Shown here piece after piece: positions 54,362 to 64,000 of a stretch of 64,000 nt of DNA (position 1 is the stretch's first letter; each line of letters starts with the position of its first letter). The DNA is from Leptasterias polaris. Lineage: Eukaryota > Echinodermata > Asteroidea > Forcipulatida > Asteriidae. Both the position numbers and the translations under genes were made by a program. Under the pieces are notes generated by a model. It made no database searches. It was not told the DNA's origin and was given only the letters and a program-made list of their open reading frames with translations. The stretch is from NCBI GenBank assembly GCA_037783415.1, contig JAZGTN010000298.1, forward strand, positions 186,001-250,000. Reading direction: 5' to 3'.

Positions 54362-54475
54362 ATAGGGCTAGATAGCTCAGTTGGTAGAGCGCCGGCACGT
54401 TAAACCGGAGGTCGTTGGTTCAAATCCCGCTCTAGTCAATTTTTCTTTGTTCAACCCAAAATCAATTAAAACAGA
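54362..54475 (+). repeat. tRNA-derived SINE
   Basis: GGCTAGATAGCTCAGTTGGT to GCTCTAGTC folds almost as a tRNA: seven-pair acceptor, D arm, T loop TTCAAAT. The anticodon arm has a mismatch at 31-39 and C instead of U at position 33, and the T stem has a mismatch. AATTTTTCTTTGTTCAACCC follows, the same 3' part as the copies at 31.9 and 45.0 kb. So a SINE, not a functional tRNA. Confidence 0.65.
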
Positions 54476-54479
54476 GAAC

Positions 54480-54690
54480 AGAAACATCGCTGTGAATGCA
54501 ATGCATACACTTTGGAGCGGATTACCCTCTTATATTCAATCGATGCAGTCCCTTTCTGTCTTTAAAACTAAGCTAAAGACTTTTCTTAATAAACAAGCTT
54601 TTGGCTAATGTGTGTGTAATATTGTTATTTTTACTCTTTGCTGTTTTACTCCAGTGTGTTGACTTTTAATGATTATTATTATTATACAAC
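54480..54690 (+). mobile_element. LINE 3' remnant joined to a SINE head
   Basis: Encodes MHTLWSGLPSYIQSMQSL and then FKTKLKTFLNKQAF, the C-terminal LINE signature, then noncoding sequence and ATTATTATTATTAT. It starts only about 15 bases after the SINE's conserved CAACCCAAAA, so the SINE may share this LINE's 3' end or the LINE may have inserted beside it. Confidence 0.55.
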
Positions 54691-56554
54691 AATGAGCGTT
54701 TGGAACGACATGAACACACCATGGAACACACATACCGAAATTGCACCATGCACTTCATGATTGTTCGCGTTACCAAGGTTAAAGTCATTAAAAAAACATG
54801 GTTGCTGGTAAATTAACTTTTAAAAATACTGCAAGTTTGTACAGAATAAACGTCAAGTACAATTTTTTTTTATTAATATTATGTTTGTGTAGTTTTTTTA
54901 ATGCTTTTTTTTTTCCTAAGCAAAAATTAGCAATACATTCAGCTCACTGTATGGGTGTGCTTAAGCTGTCGATCAGTCTTAAAAAACGCGCCATATTTCA
55001 GGATCGCTATTGTTGATGCGCTGTCTACCGTTTGATTTGGCAGTTGTCCGGTTTTTCGAGGGTACACTATTTGAGACATCATAATGATTGAAGTGGTTAC
55101 ATGGGCAGTACAAGAACTCGCTGTTCTCCATTTTAATTCTATGGGTAAAACTACTTTGTGTTTGAAGAAACCACTTTGTGTTTGAAGAAACCAATTATCA
55201 AACTAACATACAAAGACATTTAGGTAACATGTCATTCTGTAATGAACCTTTTTCTGTCATGGAGTATCAGTTACTGTCATAGGGTGTTTTATAAGGAGAA
55301 ATTTAAAGAAGAAAACAAATTAGTTCAATTAATTGTTGCTATTTTTTAAAGCCTGGTAGAGAGGAAAGCATCTAGACCAGGAACTTTGTTTCTATCAGAC
55401 AATCCTTCGGGCTCCAGCCTGTTCTCTTTCCTTCCTCTCTAAGAGAGTTGTTTAACTTATAGAAAGATAAATCTCTGTGCTTTGTGTCAACTGGGCCCTC
55501 TGCAACTGTGGTTTTTAATAAGATATTACACAGCATTGGTATGGATAAAGAACAGCATTGTTTAATCATTAGTCTAAAAGCTTACTGATTCTAAAGTTCA
55601 TACAATAATTTTTTTTTCTATGAAACATTTTTCTCAAAAAAAAAAAATGCAAGAGCTGATTTTGGTTGTTAAAACCCAAATTATGGACAATGTGTTTATA
55701 TATGCTAAAAATTGTGCCTGGTTTTTCACTATTTTCTCCTGACTCGCACAATGAAAAAAGCTAAAGTTATCACGGGTTAGTTATTTGATATTATATGGTT
55801 GATCAAATTAAACATGAACACTGTCTGCAACTATTTTGTCAGCTCTACCAATCCTGTACAATAACTTTAAAATTATCATTCATTAAAGTTAGGGTTTACT
55901 TTTGGTAATTACTCCAAAAATTAATGACCATAAAAAATGCTTGATAAGAAACAGTGCAGCTGTTGATAATGTATAACATTTGGGGGGAAAATTCCCTTCA
56001 AAGGAATGTGGTTTTAGAGAGAGGTATTCAGGACGTTTTTTGACTGAGAAACATTTCTGCAAGAAGAGTTTATCAGAGTGTGTATTCAAATTACCGATTA
56101 TTCTTCTTGTGTGGACATAACTGCTCCATTTGGCGATATCTCAAAAACGGTATGACCTCTTGAAATGAAATTTTCACAGGTTAGTTTTATTGTACATATC
56201 TCCATTTATGTAGGATTAAAACAATCAAACTGTTCTAAGAACCAAAGGTATACTTTGCCTTTAATAGACATATGTCTGCTGAATTCATGGCTGCGGCTAC
56301 AGCTCCAGCTTGATTGTTAACATGATCTTGCATTGAAGAATAGGACACTTATAACAACAGCTGCAGCCATAGCCATATGAACACTGCCTTAGTATTTTGG
56401 TGACACGTAACATCAGCCATTTTTTTAGTTGGTTGCCTAGTTTTTACGGATCACATGATACCATTCTGATTTAAAACTCTATGATCGAATAACAAAGGAA
56501 TGCTGGTTCAAGTATATGAGATGAGAGTATTCAGAGCTCATACTGCATTGGTCA
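54691..56554. other. Noncoding 3' flank of the 410-residue FREP
   Basis: From about 55640 it parallels 35740-35843 plus 37304-37763 without the 1.45-kb insertion. No gene seen. Confidence 0.5.
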
Positions 56555-57787
56555 TTATTGTTCACGTATTTTCATGCTACATGTTTTGAGGTGGGTTTTT
56601 TCAAAATCATCCCACCAAATACCCTGGTAAAGAATGGACTTTACATCTTGTAAATATTGCCCATTTAAGTTTGACTTCAAGCAGGAATTATACCACCAGG
56701 GTCCCTTGTGGGTTTCTGCACAGTTACCTTTTTGTTTCTGATCAAGATCTCTGTCACTTGTTGTAAAGAATTGTCCATTGTGCTCGCCAAGAGAGTTCCC
56801 AGCAGAACCTGTATATTCACCCAGTATAAGTTTGTAATTCTCCCCAACAATTTGAGCATGTTGGTATTTTGCATATGCCGTTTGACCGTCCCATCCCTCT
56901 AGATCTACTCTAAGTACCCATGACCCAGTAGAGGTCAGTGTCACCAAGTTGTCATTGCCCAGCCAGTACTCACCAGATGGATTACCAAAGCCAGACTTGC
57001 ACTCCGCCCAGTTGCGTTCAAAGTCTACACTGCCATCCAGTCGCCTCTGAAATACAGTCCATCCCCCACCGTCAGTGTCCATGTCACAGTATACTTGTAG
57101 AGCCTCACTATTGATGCCACCTGGGTAGATGGAATACACTTTACTTTGGGTGTAACCTGCATTCAAGATCTGCTTACAAGTTCCATATTCAGGCATTGGG
57201 ATTGCACTTGATGAGGGGTGAGTTGTGGGCTCAGTCGATGAGGGGTGAGTTGTAGACTCAGTTGATGAGGGGTGAGTTGTGGGTTCAGTCGATGAGGGGC
57301 GAGTTGTGGGCTCAGTCGATGAGGGGCCAGTTGTGGGCTCAGTTGATGAGGGGTGAGTTGTGGGCTCAGTCGATAAGGGGTGAGTTGTGGGCTCAGTCGA
57401 TGAGGGGCCAGGGTTAGTTGTGGTCAAGGATGTCAAGAAGTCAGCTGTGTCCTCGTCTGCATCAAAGTATACACTCCCTTGATCTTCAAGGAAGTCTTGA
57501 GGATGCTCAGCTCTTGTTGCATTATTCAGCTCACAGAGTTTCTTGCATTCACAGAAGTTGAAAGACTTACAGTCCTCATCCATGCTGCAATCTCGTCCAC
57601 AGATGACATGATTAGAAACAATTTTCTGTGTGTACGTACGATTTTGAAGAACTCTGTTTTCTGCACTGTACATTAAACATTCAGTCTCACCACACTGAAA
57701 TCCAAAGCCTCTAACATTGTGTATGAGCATAGAAAACACGCACAAAATTGCGGAATGAAAAAAGACTGCCCAGCCTTTTTGAGTCAT
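56555..57787 (-). CDS. Secreted fibrinogen-related lectin with PAN domain and 8-repeat mucin stalk
   Basis: 410 residues. Signal peptide about 1-26 (MTQKGWAVFFHSAILCVFSM onward). PAN module about 32-112 (CGETECLMYSAENRVL, CGRDCSMDEDCKSFNFCECK). The stalk, about 125-195, has some eight units with GPSS/RPSS variants. Fibrinogen domain about 198-410: GGGWTVFQRR, WLGNDNLV, DRDLD calcium loop, KGPWWYNSC, SNLNGQYL, CSMKIREQ. Pro replaces the usual Ala in the GAWWY pocket sequence, shared only with the chimeric gene at 37764. The CCAAT box pair upstream (57952-57990) fits the family pattern. Likely a soluble lectin; ligand unknown. Confidence 0.88.
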   Translation of the reverse strand: MTQKGWAVFFHSAILCVFSMLIHNVRGFGFQCGETECLMYSAENRVLQNRTYTQKIVSNHVICGRDCSMDEDCKSFNFCECKKLCELNNATRAEHPQDFLEDQGSVYFDADEDTADFLTSLTTTNPGPSSTEPTTHPLSTEPTTHPSSTEPTTGPSSTEPTTRPSSTEPTTHPSSTESTTHPSSTEPTTHPSSSAIPMPEYGTCKQILNAGYTQSKVYSIYPGGINSEALQVYCDMDTDGGGWTVFQRRLDGSVDFERNWAECKSGFGNPSGEYWLGNDNLVTLTSTGSWVLRVDLEGWDGQTAYAKYQHAQIVGENYKLILGEYTGSAGNSLGEHNGQFFTTSDRDLDQKQKGNCAETHKGPWWYNSCLKSNLNGQYLQDVKSILYQGIWWDDFEKTHLKTCSMKIREQ

Positions 57788-57944
57788 CTTTCCTTAATAT
57801 TGACCCAGAAAAACAATTTGTTGCTAATTGTGTTCAAATTGCTAACTGTGTTCAACCACTCCAACAACCACTCTGTTCTGGAGGCCTTAGAAATTCAATC
57901 TAGCTATGAGTAACATTTTGTGCATGCGCTCCACATACTGTTTC

Positions 57945-57990
57945 AAGTCACTGATTGGTCATTCATGCTAGCCCAATCAGATACTCTTCA
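57945..57990 (-). promoter_or_regulatory. CCAAT boxes upstream of the 410-residue FREP
   Basis: CACTGATTGGTCATTCATG (sense CCAAT) and GCCCAATCAG on the other strand, about 165-200 bases before the ATG. Confidence 0.35.
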
Positions 57991-60395
57991 GTCTTTACCC
58001 ACCATTTTCAAAGTCTCCAAAGCTTTAGTTGACCATGAGCTATAGCAACCTATTTTTCCGAAGAGCCTTAACTTCTAGACCTGAAACACAAGATGGATTT
58101 TCTTTGTTCAATGATTCAGTTAAAAGAATTTAATTTCTTTTCATTGTTTTTTCATTTCTTTTTCTTCTTTTTTAAAATACTTTTTACAAGCAGTCGTGGT
58201 TGACCTGGTATACATTTTTGCCTTGGTGGCTATTTTCCTTTTAGGGGCAAATAATTGATAGTTGTCTTAGTGACGGAGCATTGAGCCTTTATTAATACAT
58301 TTGAAATGATTGTGTGGAGCACTTTAGACACGTGCCCAAAATGAAGCAATTGTAAATTACAAGAGCTAATTTGAACTTATATTTTTATGACTAGTGTTTA
58401 TACTTGTGTAAATGATAATTTTGATGTGAGACTTTGTAGAAAATAAACCTCTGAAAGAAGGATTATTTGTCAGAGTGGACATTTCTTATCATACTCGTTG
58501 AATCCTTTAACTGGACAGGTTATTAGTTCTGACAATCTTCTAAAGGTATTAAAGCTTTACATCTATTACTTCTTTATTTTTATTTTTTACTGATTTATAA
58601 AGAAATAAATACAAAATTAAAGGCTCTTTGGTAATGCTTGAGCGTAAGAGTCTGCATATAATCTAATCAGAGCTAGAAAGCTAAAAATATACCTGGTTTT
58701 GTGAGAGCTACAGATATATTCCAGTTTACAACCTTGTACACCACGGCTCAAGTAATTGATCATTTCTTTTACAATGTCAAACTAAAACCTCTGTTGGTAA
58801 GTCATTTCTAGCATTGCCGAAAAAGATAGCTATGCAATAAATAAACCCAGATAGTATTAGTAATGTATTGGACTTACACTAATTTCGCACACTACAAACA
58901 GTTCAACTGAATCTAAATGGCCTCACTTCCGAACTCTGAGAGAGTCTTTCTAACAGGCTTTCTCAAAGTCTTTCTTTATTAGGCCTATCCTTTGAGAAAG
59001 ACTCTGCAGCAGCTGAAAGGTCTGGCAATTTTTTTATAAAAAAAATAAAAATAATATTTAACGAGGGTGACCCATCCAGCACAGCTGATCATTTGGGGCC
59101 CTTACATTTTATAAAAATACAACAAAGATAAAATACTAGTGAGAAGACATGGCATAAAGTGCGTACAAAGGTCAATTTGGTTGGTGAGAAGTTTGTAGTG
59201 GCAAAATTTGTTTTGTTTTTCATAAGAAATAATAATTCAGTTTGCTGGTCAACATTGACGACCCTGGCCTTAAGACTGACGTCAAACAACAACATAACAG
59301 TTAAGGGGTCATCCAGAAAAATCAATGTTTAACAAAGTGTCTATATTTTTTTCAAAACTGTGGTTATAGTCAAAAGAAATAACTGAAAATCTAAATGCAG
59401 TTTCAAATTAAAAATAATTATATAAAAAAATACTACACATTTTTAAGGGTAAAAAATACCCAGTTGCCCCTTCCAAATCATCTGTAGTGTTATGTCCGTC
59501 TGTCCATTGTTATCAGTCAATTTTGTTTCAATAGCCGACCTCTGTGCTTGAGGGGAAGATGGCAAAAATGTCCTTCTATTTCAACTACAAAGTTGCATGC
59601 TGGAAGCCAGAAAATGCCATTTAAAACCCCATTAGCTGTGATTGAACTATAATATTTGTTTCATTTGAGACATTACTTTGTTCTAAAATAGTCTGTCAAT
59701 ATTTTAAAATGTAAATTTGAGGTGGGTGGCTAAAGTATAAAAAAAACATAAAAAATTAAAATTTTAAAATACTTATTACTCTGAATGGCCGTAACAATTC
59801 ATCCATAAATGGTTTTGCAGTAAACAACTCTAAAGCAAAAAGGGCAATGTATAATCTCTATAATCATTAACAAAGGACTGATAAAATTGGCCCCACAAAG
59901 AAAGAAAGAATTCTCAATTAAATTCGGATTTATTCATGGCATTGGTAAAACAGTTTTCTATGATCTACCACCAGCCAACTGAAGGCTATATATTTAAAGT
60001 CTCTTCGGTTTCATTTTAAGTCACAAAGCATAAGCTTTTAAAGTGTGCCACACAAGCATCTACCTTGACCCATTTTTTAGGAAAATAAATACATAACGGA
60101 ACAACTTTTTAAACGTTTTTTTCTACCGGTTTCTGAATGGAAAACTAGTGTTATTTACAGATAAGCAACAATGTTTTCTTTTAAATTCCCAACTCTTCAT
60201 TATAAAGTCCTTTTTCCCTTTCTCTTTTGTGAACAATACCAACCCCCTCTTTTAAAATTTGAATTACAAACTTTTTTTAAAACAGATTTTAACTTAACTT
60301 TTCACTCCAGATTATTTGTTTCCTTTTTGAAGAATATAATACCTTTAACATGTAGTAAAAATGTATTCTCCCTACAGGCATAGATAATCATACAC

Positions 60396-60851
60396 CAGGG
60401 AGCAAGTTCGGATGGGTGACAAGAGTCAGCTAGACTTAACCATAGTCGATCTAGGTGTCACTCGAATGCTGCATGGTTTTGCCTAAAGCTAGTCCAACTG
60501 ATTCAATCTAGCCCTGGTACACTGTTTCTTTGGTCAACTCTCGAAGTTGCGTCACTTTTTCAAGATAGCGGTTAGGTTACATGATGGGAAAATGTTTTGA
60601 GAACTTTTAAAATCTCACAAATCTCCTAGAATAGTGCCAATATGCCAAATCATAAGATAATAAGTGCTATTAAACTGTATTTGCAAGTTATATTTTTATG
60701 GGTCAAAAAAAAAATTATGTTCACTATGTCGTCACTTTATTGCCATATTTGACGAAACAATAAACTAGACGCGTTCGAGTGAAACACAAACAACGCATGC
60801 GTGATTTAAATGGCAAATTGACAAAAGGTTAGCATCCGAACTTGCTCAGGG
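60396..60851. mobile_element. MITE with GAGCAAGTTCGGATG ends
   Basis: CAGGGAGCAAGTTCGGATG (60396-60414) is inverted at 60833-60851 (CATCCGAACTTGCTCAGGG) with one mismatch. 456 bp, noncoding. No copy elsewhere in the window, so no empty site to compare. Confidence 0.7.
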
Positions 60852-61410
60852 ATTAAAGATTTGGTTTCCGGAAGCACCTTTTCAAGTATGGCTAGTTTCA
60901 TTATTCTTCAATGTCAGTATCTTTCAAAACCAATCAATGCTCGCTATTCAAATCAATTCAATTCAATGCTTTATTTTCACTCAATCAATCAATATACAAT
61001 TACTTCACCAATTGTGCAATAACAATCAACTCAATCCACACAAGATGATATTTCTGTGTTTACCAAGGACAACAATTAAGCCATCCAAAAGTGTTATGAA
61101 ACGCTAACAAAAGAGCCAGTTATTCTAAACACAAATGGAAAATAACTTGAGATTAATTTGATGGAAATTTGGAGTGAGTTTAATCAAATCCCACAAAGGG
61201 TTATTTTGCTCAGAGTAATCTGCGCAAGTAGCCACTCTTATAAAAAGCTGATTCGTTGTGCATTAAATTTGTCATCCTATTTGACTTTGAAGTTTTATTT
61301 TTGCAGAGGTTTTTTAGAATGACGCACTTGATAATAATAACGGACAACATTTATAGATCACTTGCACAATGCAGAACGCACCTCTGAACAATACGCGTTT
61401 ATCATTTCCT

Positions 61411-61460
61411 CCTTTTTGGGAGTCAATTCCTTTGTGTACATTATGACTCCCAAAATGGCG
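61411..61460. repeat. Short inverted repeat related to the GGGAGTCAA MITE
   Basis: CCTTTTTGGGAGTCA and TGACTCCCAAAATGGCG flank about 18 bases. The ends match the MITE at 32208-32317, with most of the interior deleted. Confidence 0.5.
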
Positions 61461-62223
61461 GACAGGATAGACGCCTGTAAGTGCGCTGGACGTTGTGCAA
61501 TGGGTCCATATTACGCATTACAATAAATACAAAAATACAGAGAAAGAAATGAAAAAACTAAACAAAACCACTTTAATACAAATTACGAAATAGCACTCTG
61601 AACAAATGCTAAAAACAGAAGATTAGTATTGTGATGTCACACAACTACCCGTATCAAATTTCACTGCTGGACTTGCATGTGCAGGTTCAAGCCATTGTCA
61701 ATGTTTTATACTCTTGTGTACTGCACTACTATGGTTTGCCGCGCCAAAGCGGTGATCGCGTGAGTGATGGTGGAAAGTTTGTCTGACATCCGCGTATTTT
61801 TAGGAAACATGACGTCATTTCTGCGGATTGATATTAAATGTCGAAACAAAAATTTATAAATCTGAAATGTCAATGACTGATTATTAAGTTCATGCCAGTC
61901 CTCCAGACAATGTTTTGTCTGAAATACTGTCTAAGTTGAGGATATTTGCAGCTGAAAAAACACATATTGCCGCAATTTGATAACATTTCATAGCTTCTTA
62001 CTTGGTGTGATTATTTAAATTAGACATCAGGAAATAATTTATGTTAAACAAAAAAACTGTTTCCTTTCCCTCTAAAGGATGTTAACAACATTGGTAAGGT
62101 TGAAAAATAATTAATTCTAACAGATTTGCACATAAATTATAAAATAATGTTACGCATATTAGCAGGCAGCAACTGAACCACCCCTACCCAATCAACACTG
62201 AAGTACCAGTGCATCAGAAAACC

Positions 62224-62262
62224 AGTCCGTGTTGTGGCGTAAAATACGCCACAACACGGACT
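62224..62262. repeat. Perfect 18-bp hairpin
   Basis: AGTCCGTGTTGTGGCGTA, three bases of loop, then its exact reverse complement. No gene or transcript context is visible. It could be a MITE relic reduced to its ends. Confidence 0.8.
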
Positions 62263-63191
62263 TGATGAAGGTAGTTTATCTTCGTTGCTATGCATTTTCC
62301 ATTGTACTGTTTGGATTGAGTCCATGGTGTGACGTCACAGTGCTGTTTTGATTTCTAGGCACTTAGGGGCTTTTCGTAAAATCCAGTGTGACACTGATCA
62401 AATGTGGTTTTTATATTCATTTTAAAGAGTTTTACTCGGTTATATGTAATCATTACACATTCCTTTACCTTTCTATAACAAAAGAACAATAATGTTAATA
62501 TTTTAGTTCATGTTCATCTTTAACATTCTCTAGCTGACTTCTATTCCAAGCAATAGACCAACATGAGGTTGAGAGCATTTTAGGAATGGTCTTATGCCAG
62601 ATGAACAGGAATAATCAGGGATGTGATTTCTCTGTTTTTAACCAGAAATCCGTTTTTTGTTGGCCCCCCCCCCCTCCCATTAAAGAAATCATTTGTTTTT
62701 TGCGCCCCCCCAAAAAAAAAAAAATTATATAAATAAAAAATAAATAAATAAAACAAATTGTTTAAAACTTAAAATCAAATTCATAAAAAATGAAGATAAA
62801 ACCATATCTAACGCCCCATATTGCAGAGTACGGCTTTTAAAACCAAAGATAAATGTTATCAGTGGGCTTCAGGCTCACTAGTTTTCGAGCTCGCAAACCT
62901 TACAGAGTTCAGGGTTTTTTCAACAGCCTATCACATCCCTGATAATGTAAAGTGCCTTGATCTACATGTAGCTACTAGGATATCTGCACTATGCAAGAAT
63001 GAAGCATAATAAATATTAATATTCTTATTACATATTTTAGATTTTAAAAATGTATTTTTCCTTGAAATATGTTTACATTGTGTATGCAGGAAGTCAAGGC
63101 TCTGTAACTGCATCGAACATCAAAAACAAATGGGTGTGTTCCGATGCTGTTTTGATTGAACATCAACAAAAATCAGGAATGAACGGAAATT

Positions 63192-64000
63192 CTCTGTATA
63201 AAACATTGAGACCAGAAATGTGATGTCATCAAACATTTTCAGAATTTGACAGAAATTGCATTTTGGGTATCAAACATACTGGCATTTTACACTGTTTTAA
63301 TGTTAGGGTAGATACTTCTAATTCCAACACCCCCCCCCCCCCCCCCATTTTCTTGAGGACTCTACCTATTGGAAAATGAGTGGATCACAGAACTCAATTT
63401 GACCTCAGAGCCCCCTTTTAATCATCTTTTTTACATAAGCAGCTGGTACCATAATCTACAGACCATGTAACCTGTGACATCAGATGTTTACAAAACATCC
63501 ACAGAACCTTGATTTAATGCAGGCCTGATTTGTGCACATCTCAATGGAAGAAATTGTAAAATCTTGCATTTCATGGAGATTGTTTTTTTGTCAATTTTTG
63601 ATATGAAGAAATGGGACGCATCCCCAAACTTGTGCAACTTACTTTTATAACTCTTGAATTTTTGTGGAAAGTGCAATACAAAATGTAAAAGATCAGATCT
63701 GACAGGGGTAGTTTCTTGCCTGCCAGGAAATGCCCTGGAACGTATAAGGTCACTCTTTTTGTCCGCAAAGGTTACATAGTCTGTATGATGTCATTTCTAG
63801 GTGCAAGAAATACATAACAATGTTAAGCATGTAAGTTTTTCATTTACCAGGAGGGTTCAAAATCTTGCTGAAATGTATTTGAAACAAATTTAAATGAAGT
63901 TTTCTGTTGGTGTCATAAGTCTGTCAAACTGTTATATTTTTGTCAATGGTTTTTTTCACTCGCGTATTTTCATGCTGCAGGATTTGAGGGATTTCTTAGT
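63192..64000. repeat. Duplicated 3' flank of the 26-kb FREP, copy 2
   Basis: Matches 25257-26345 without the two MITEs. A C run at 63331-63347 corresponds to 25532-25547. Confidence 0.85.
63956..64000 (-). CDS. FREP gene, last 14 codons and stop (continues past the window)
   Basis: Minus strand reads TKKSLKSCSMKIRE then TGA. This is the C-terminus of a fibrinogen domain almost identical to that of 26318-27424 (KKSLKSCSMKIRE), preceded by the same 3' flank. The array therefore extends to the right. Confidence 0.85.
   Translation of the reverse strand, partial: TKKSLKSCSMKIRE

Larger units (their letters stand above)
57991..63190. other. Noncoding region, no gene seen
   Basis: About 5 kb AT-rich. 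No frame above 80 codons and none with a recognisable domain. It holds the MITE at 60396-60851, a likely LINE tail (60942-60975, AATTCAATTCAATGCTTTAT on the minus strand), and hairpins at 61411-61460 and 62224-62262. Confidence 0.5.

Noticed and set aside
54362..54437. Functional tRNA gene
   Set aside because: Anticodon arm mismatch, C at position 33 and T-stem mismatch, and the sequence is followed by a tail shared with other SINE copies.

Overview
This is a stretch of animal genome: AT-rich, low in coding density, full of transposon remnants, microsatellites and tRNA-derived SINEs, with no operons. The families present (a lineage-specific array of secreted fibrinogen-related lectins; a non-LTR retrotransposon with a 2A-like peptide near its N-terminus; MITEs starting GGGCCCAATTTCAT; a tRNA-Leu-derived SINE) suggest an invertebrate deuterostome, most likely an echinoderm. 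That assignment is inference; no single gene proves it.

The core of the window is a tandem array of fibrinogen-related protein (FREP) genes, all on the minus strand. Six look intact (4328-6520, 10518-11900, 17098-18210, 26318-27424, 50874-52754, 56555-57787). One is chimeric and broken by an internal duplication (37764-39097). Four are decayed fragments (15834-16235, 23496-23617, 24240-25255, 35340-35640). One runs off the right edge (63956-64000). Every intact gene is one uninterrupted reading frame: signal peptide, PAN/apple-like domain, Thr/Ser/Pro mucin-like stalk built from a 27-bp (9-residue) minisatellite, then a C-terminal fibrinogen domain of about 210 residues with the DxDxD calcium loop and the GAWWF/Y region. 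Stalk length runs from no repeats to about 38.

Layout. 1-1735: repeat remnants, including a LINE tail. 1735-8098 and 8098-13497: a tandem duplication, one FREP gene per unit. 13500-16300: minisatellites and a pseudogene. 16300-20600: a FREP gene with an orphan copy of a promoter-like region beyond it. 20885-25255: duplicated noncoding blocks and two FREP pseudogenes. 26318-35640 and 37764-52754 are two copies of one larger block (FREP gene, about 6 kb of shared flank, next FREP gene). They differ by a hAT element, several MITEs, a minisatellite expansion and a 3.7-kb LINE, and the undisrupted copy often shows the empty site. 52755-57787: flank and the last intact FREP gene. 57788-63195: no gene seen. 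63195-64000 repeats the 3' flank of the 26-kb gene and enters the next family member.

The FREP genes probably encode secreted pattern-recognition lectins. They appear to diversify by tandem duplication, stalk expansion and contraction, exchange between paralogues of N-terminal and fibrinogen modules with the stalk repeats as the likely joint, and concentrated change in one part of the fibrinogen domain. The LINE is a second topic: its ORF starts with a hydrophobic leader followed by a canonical 2A motif, so a separate leader peptide and the endonuclease/reverse transcriptase may be made from one frame.
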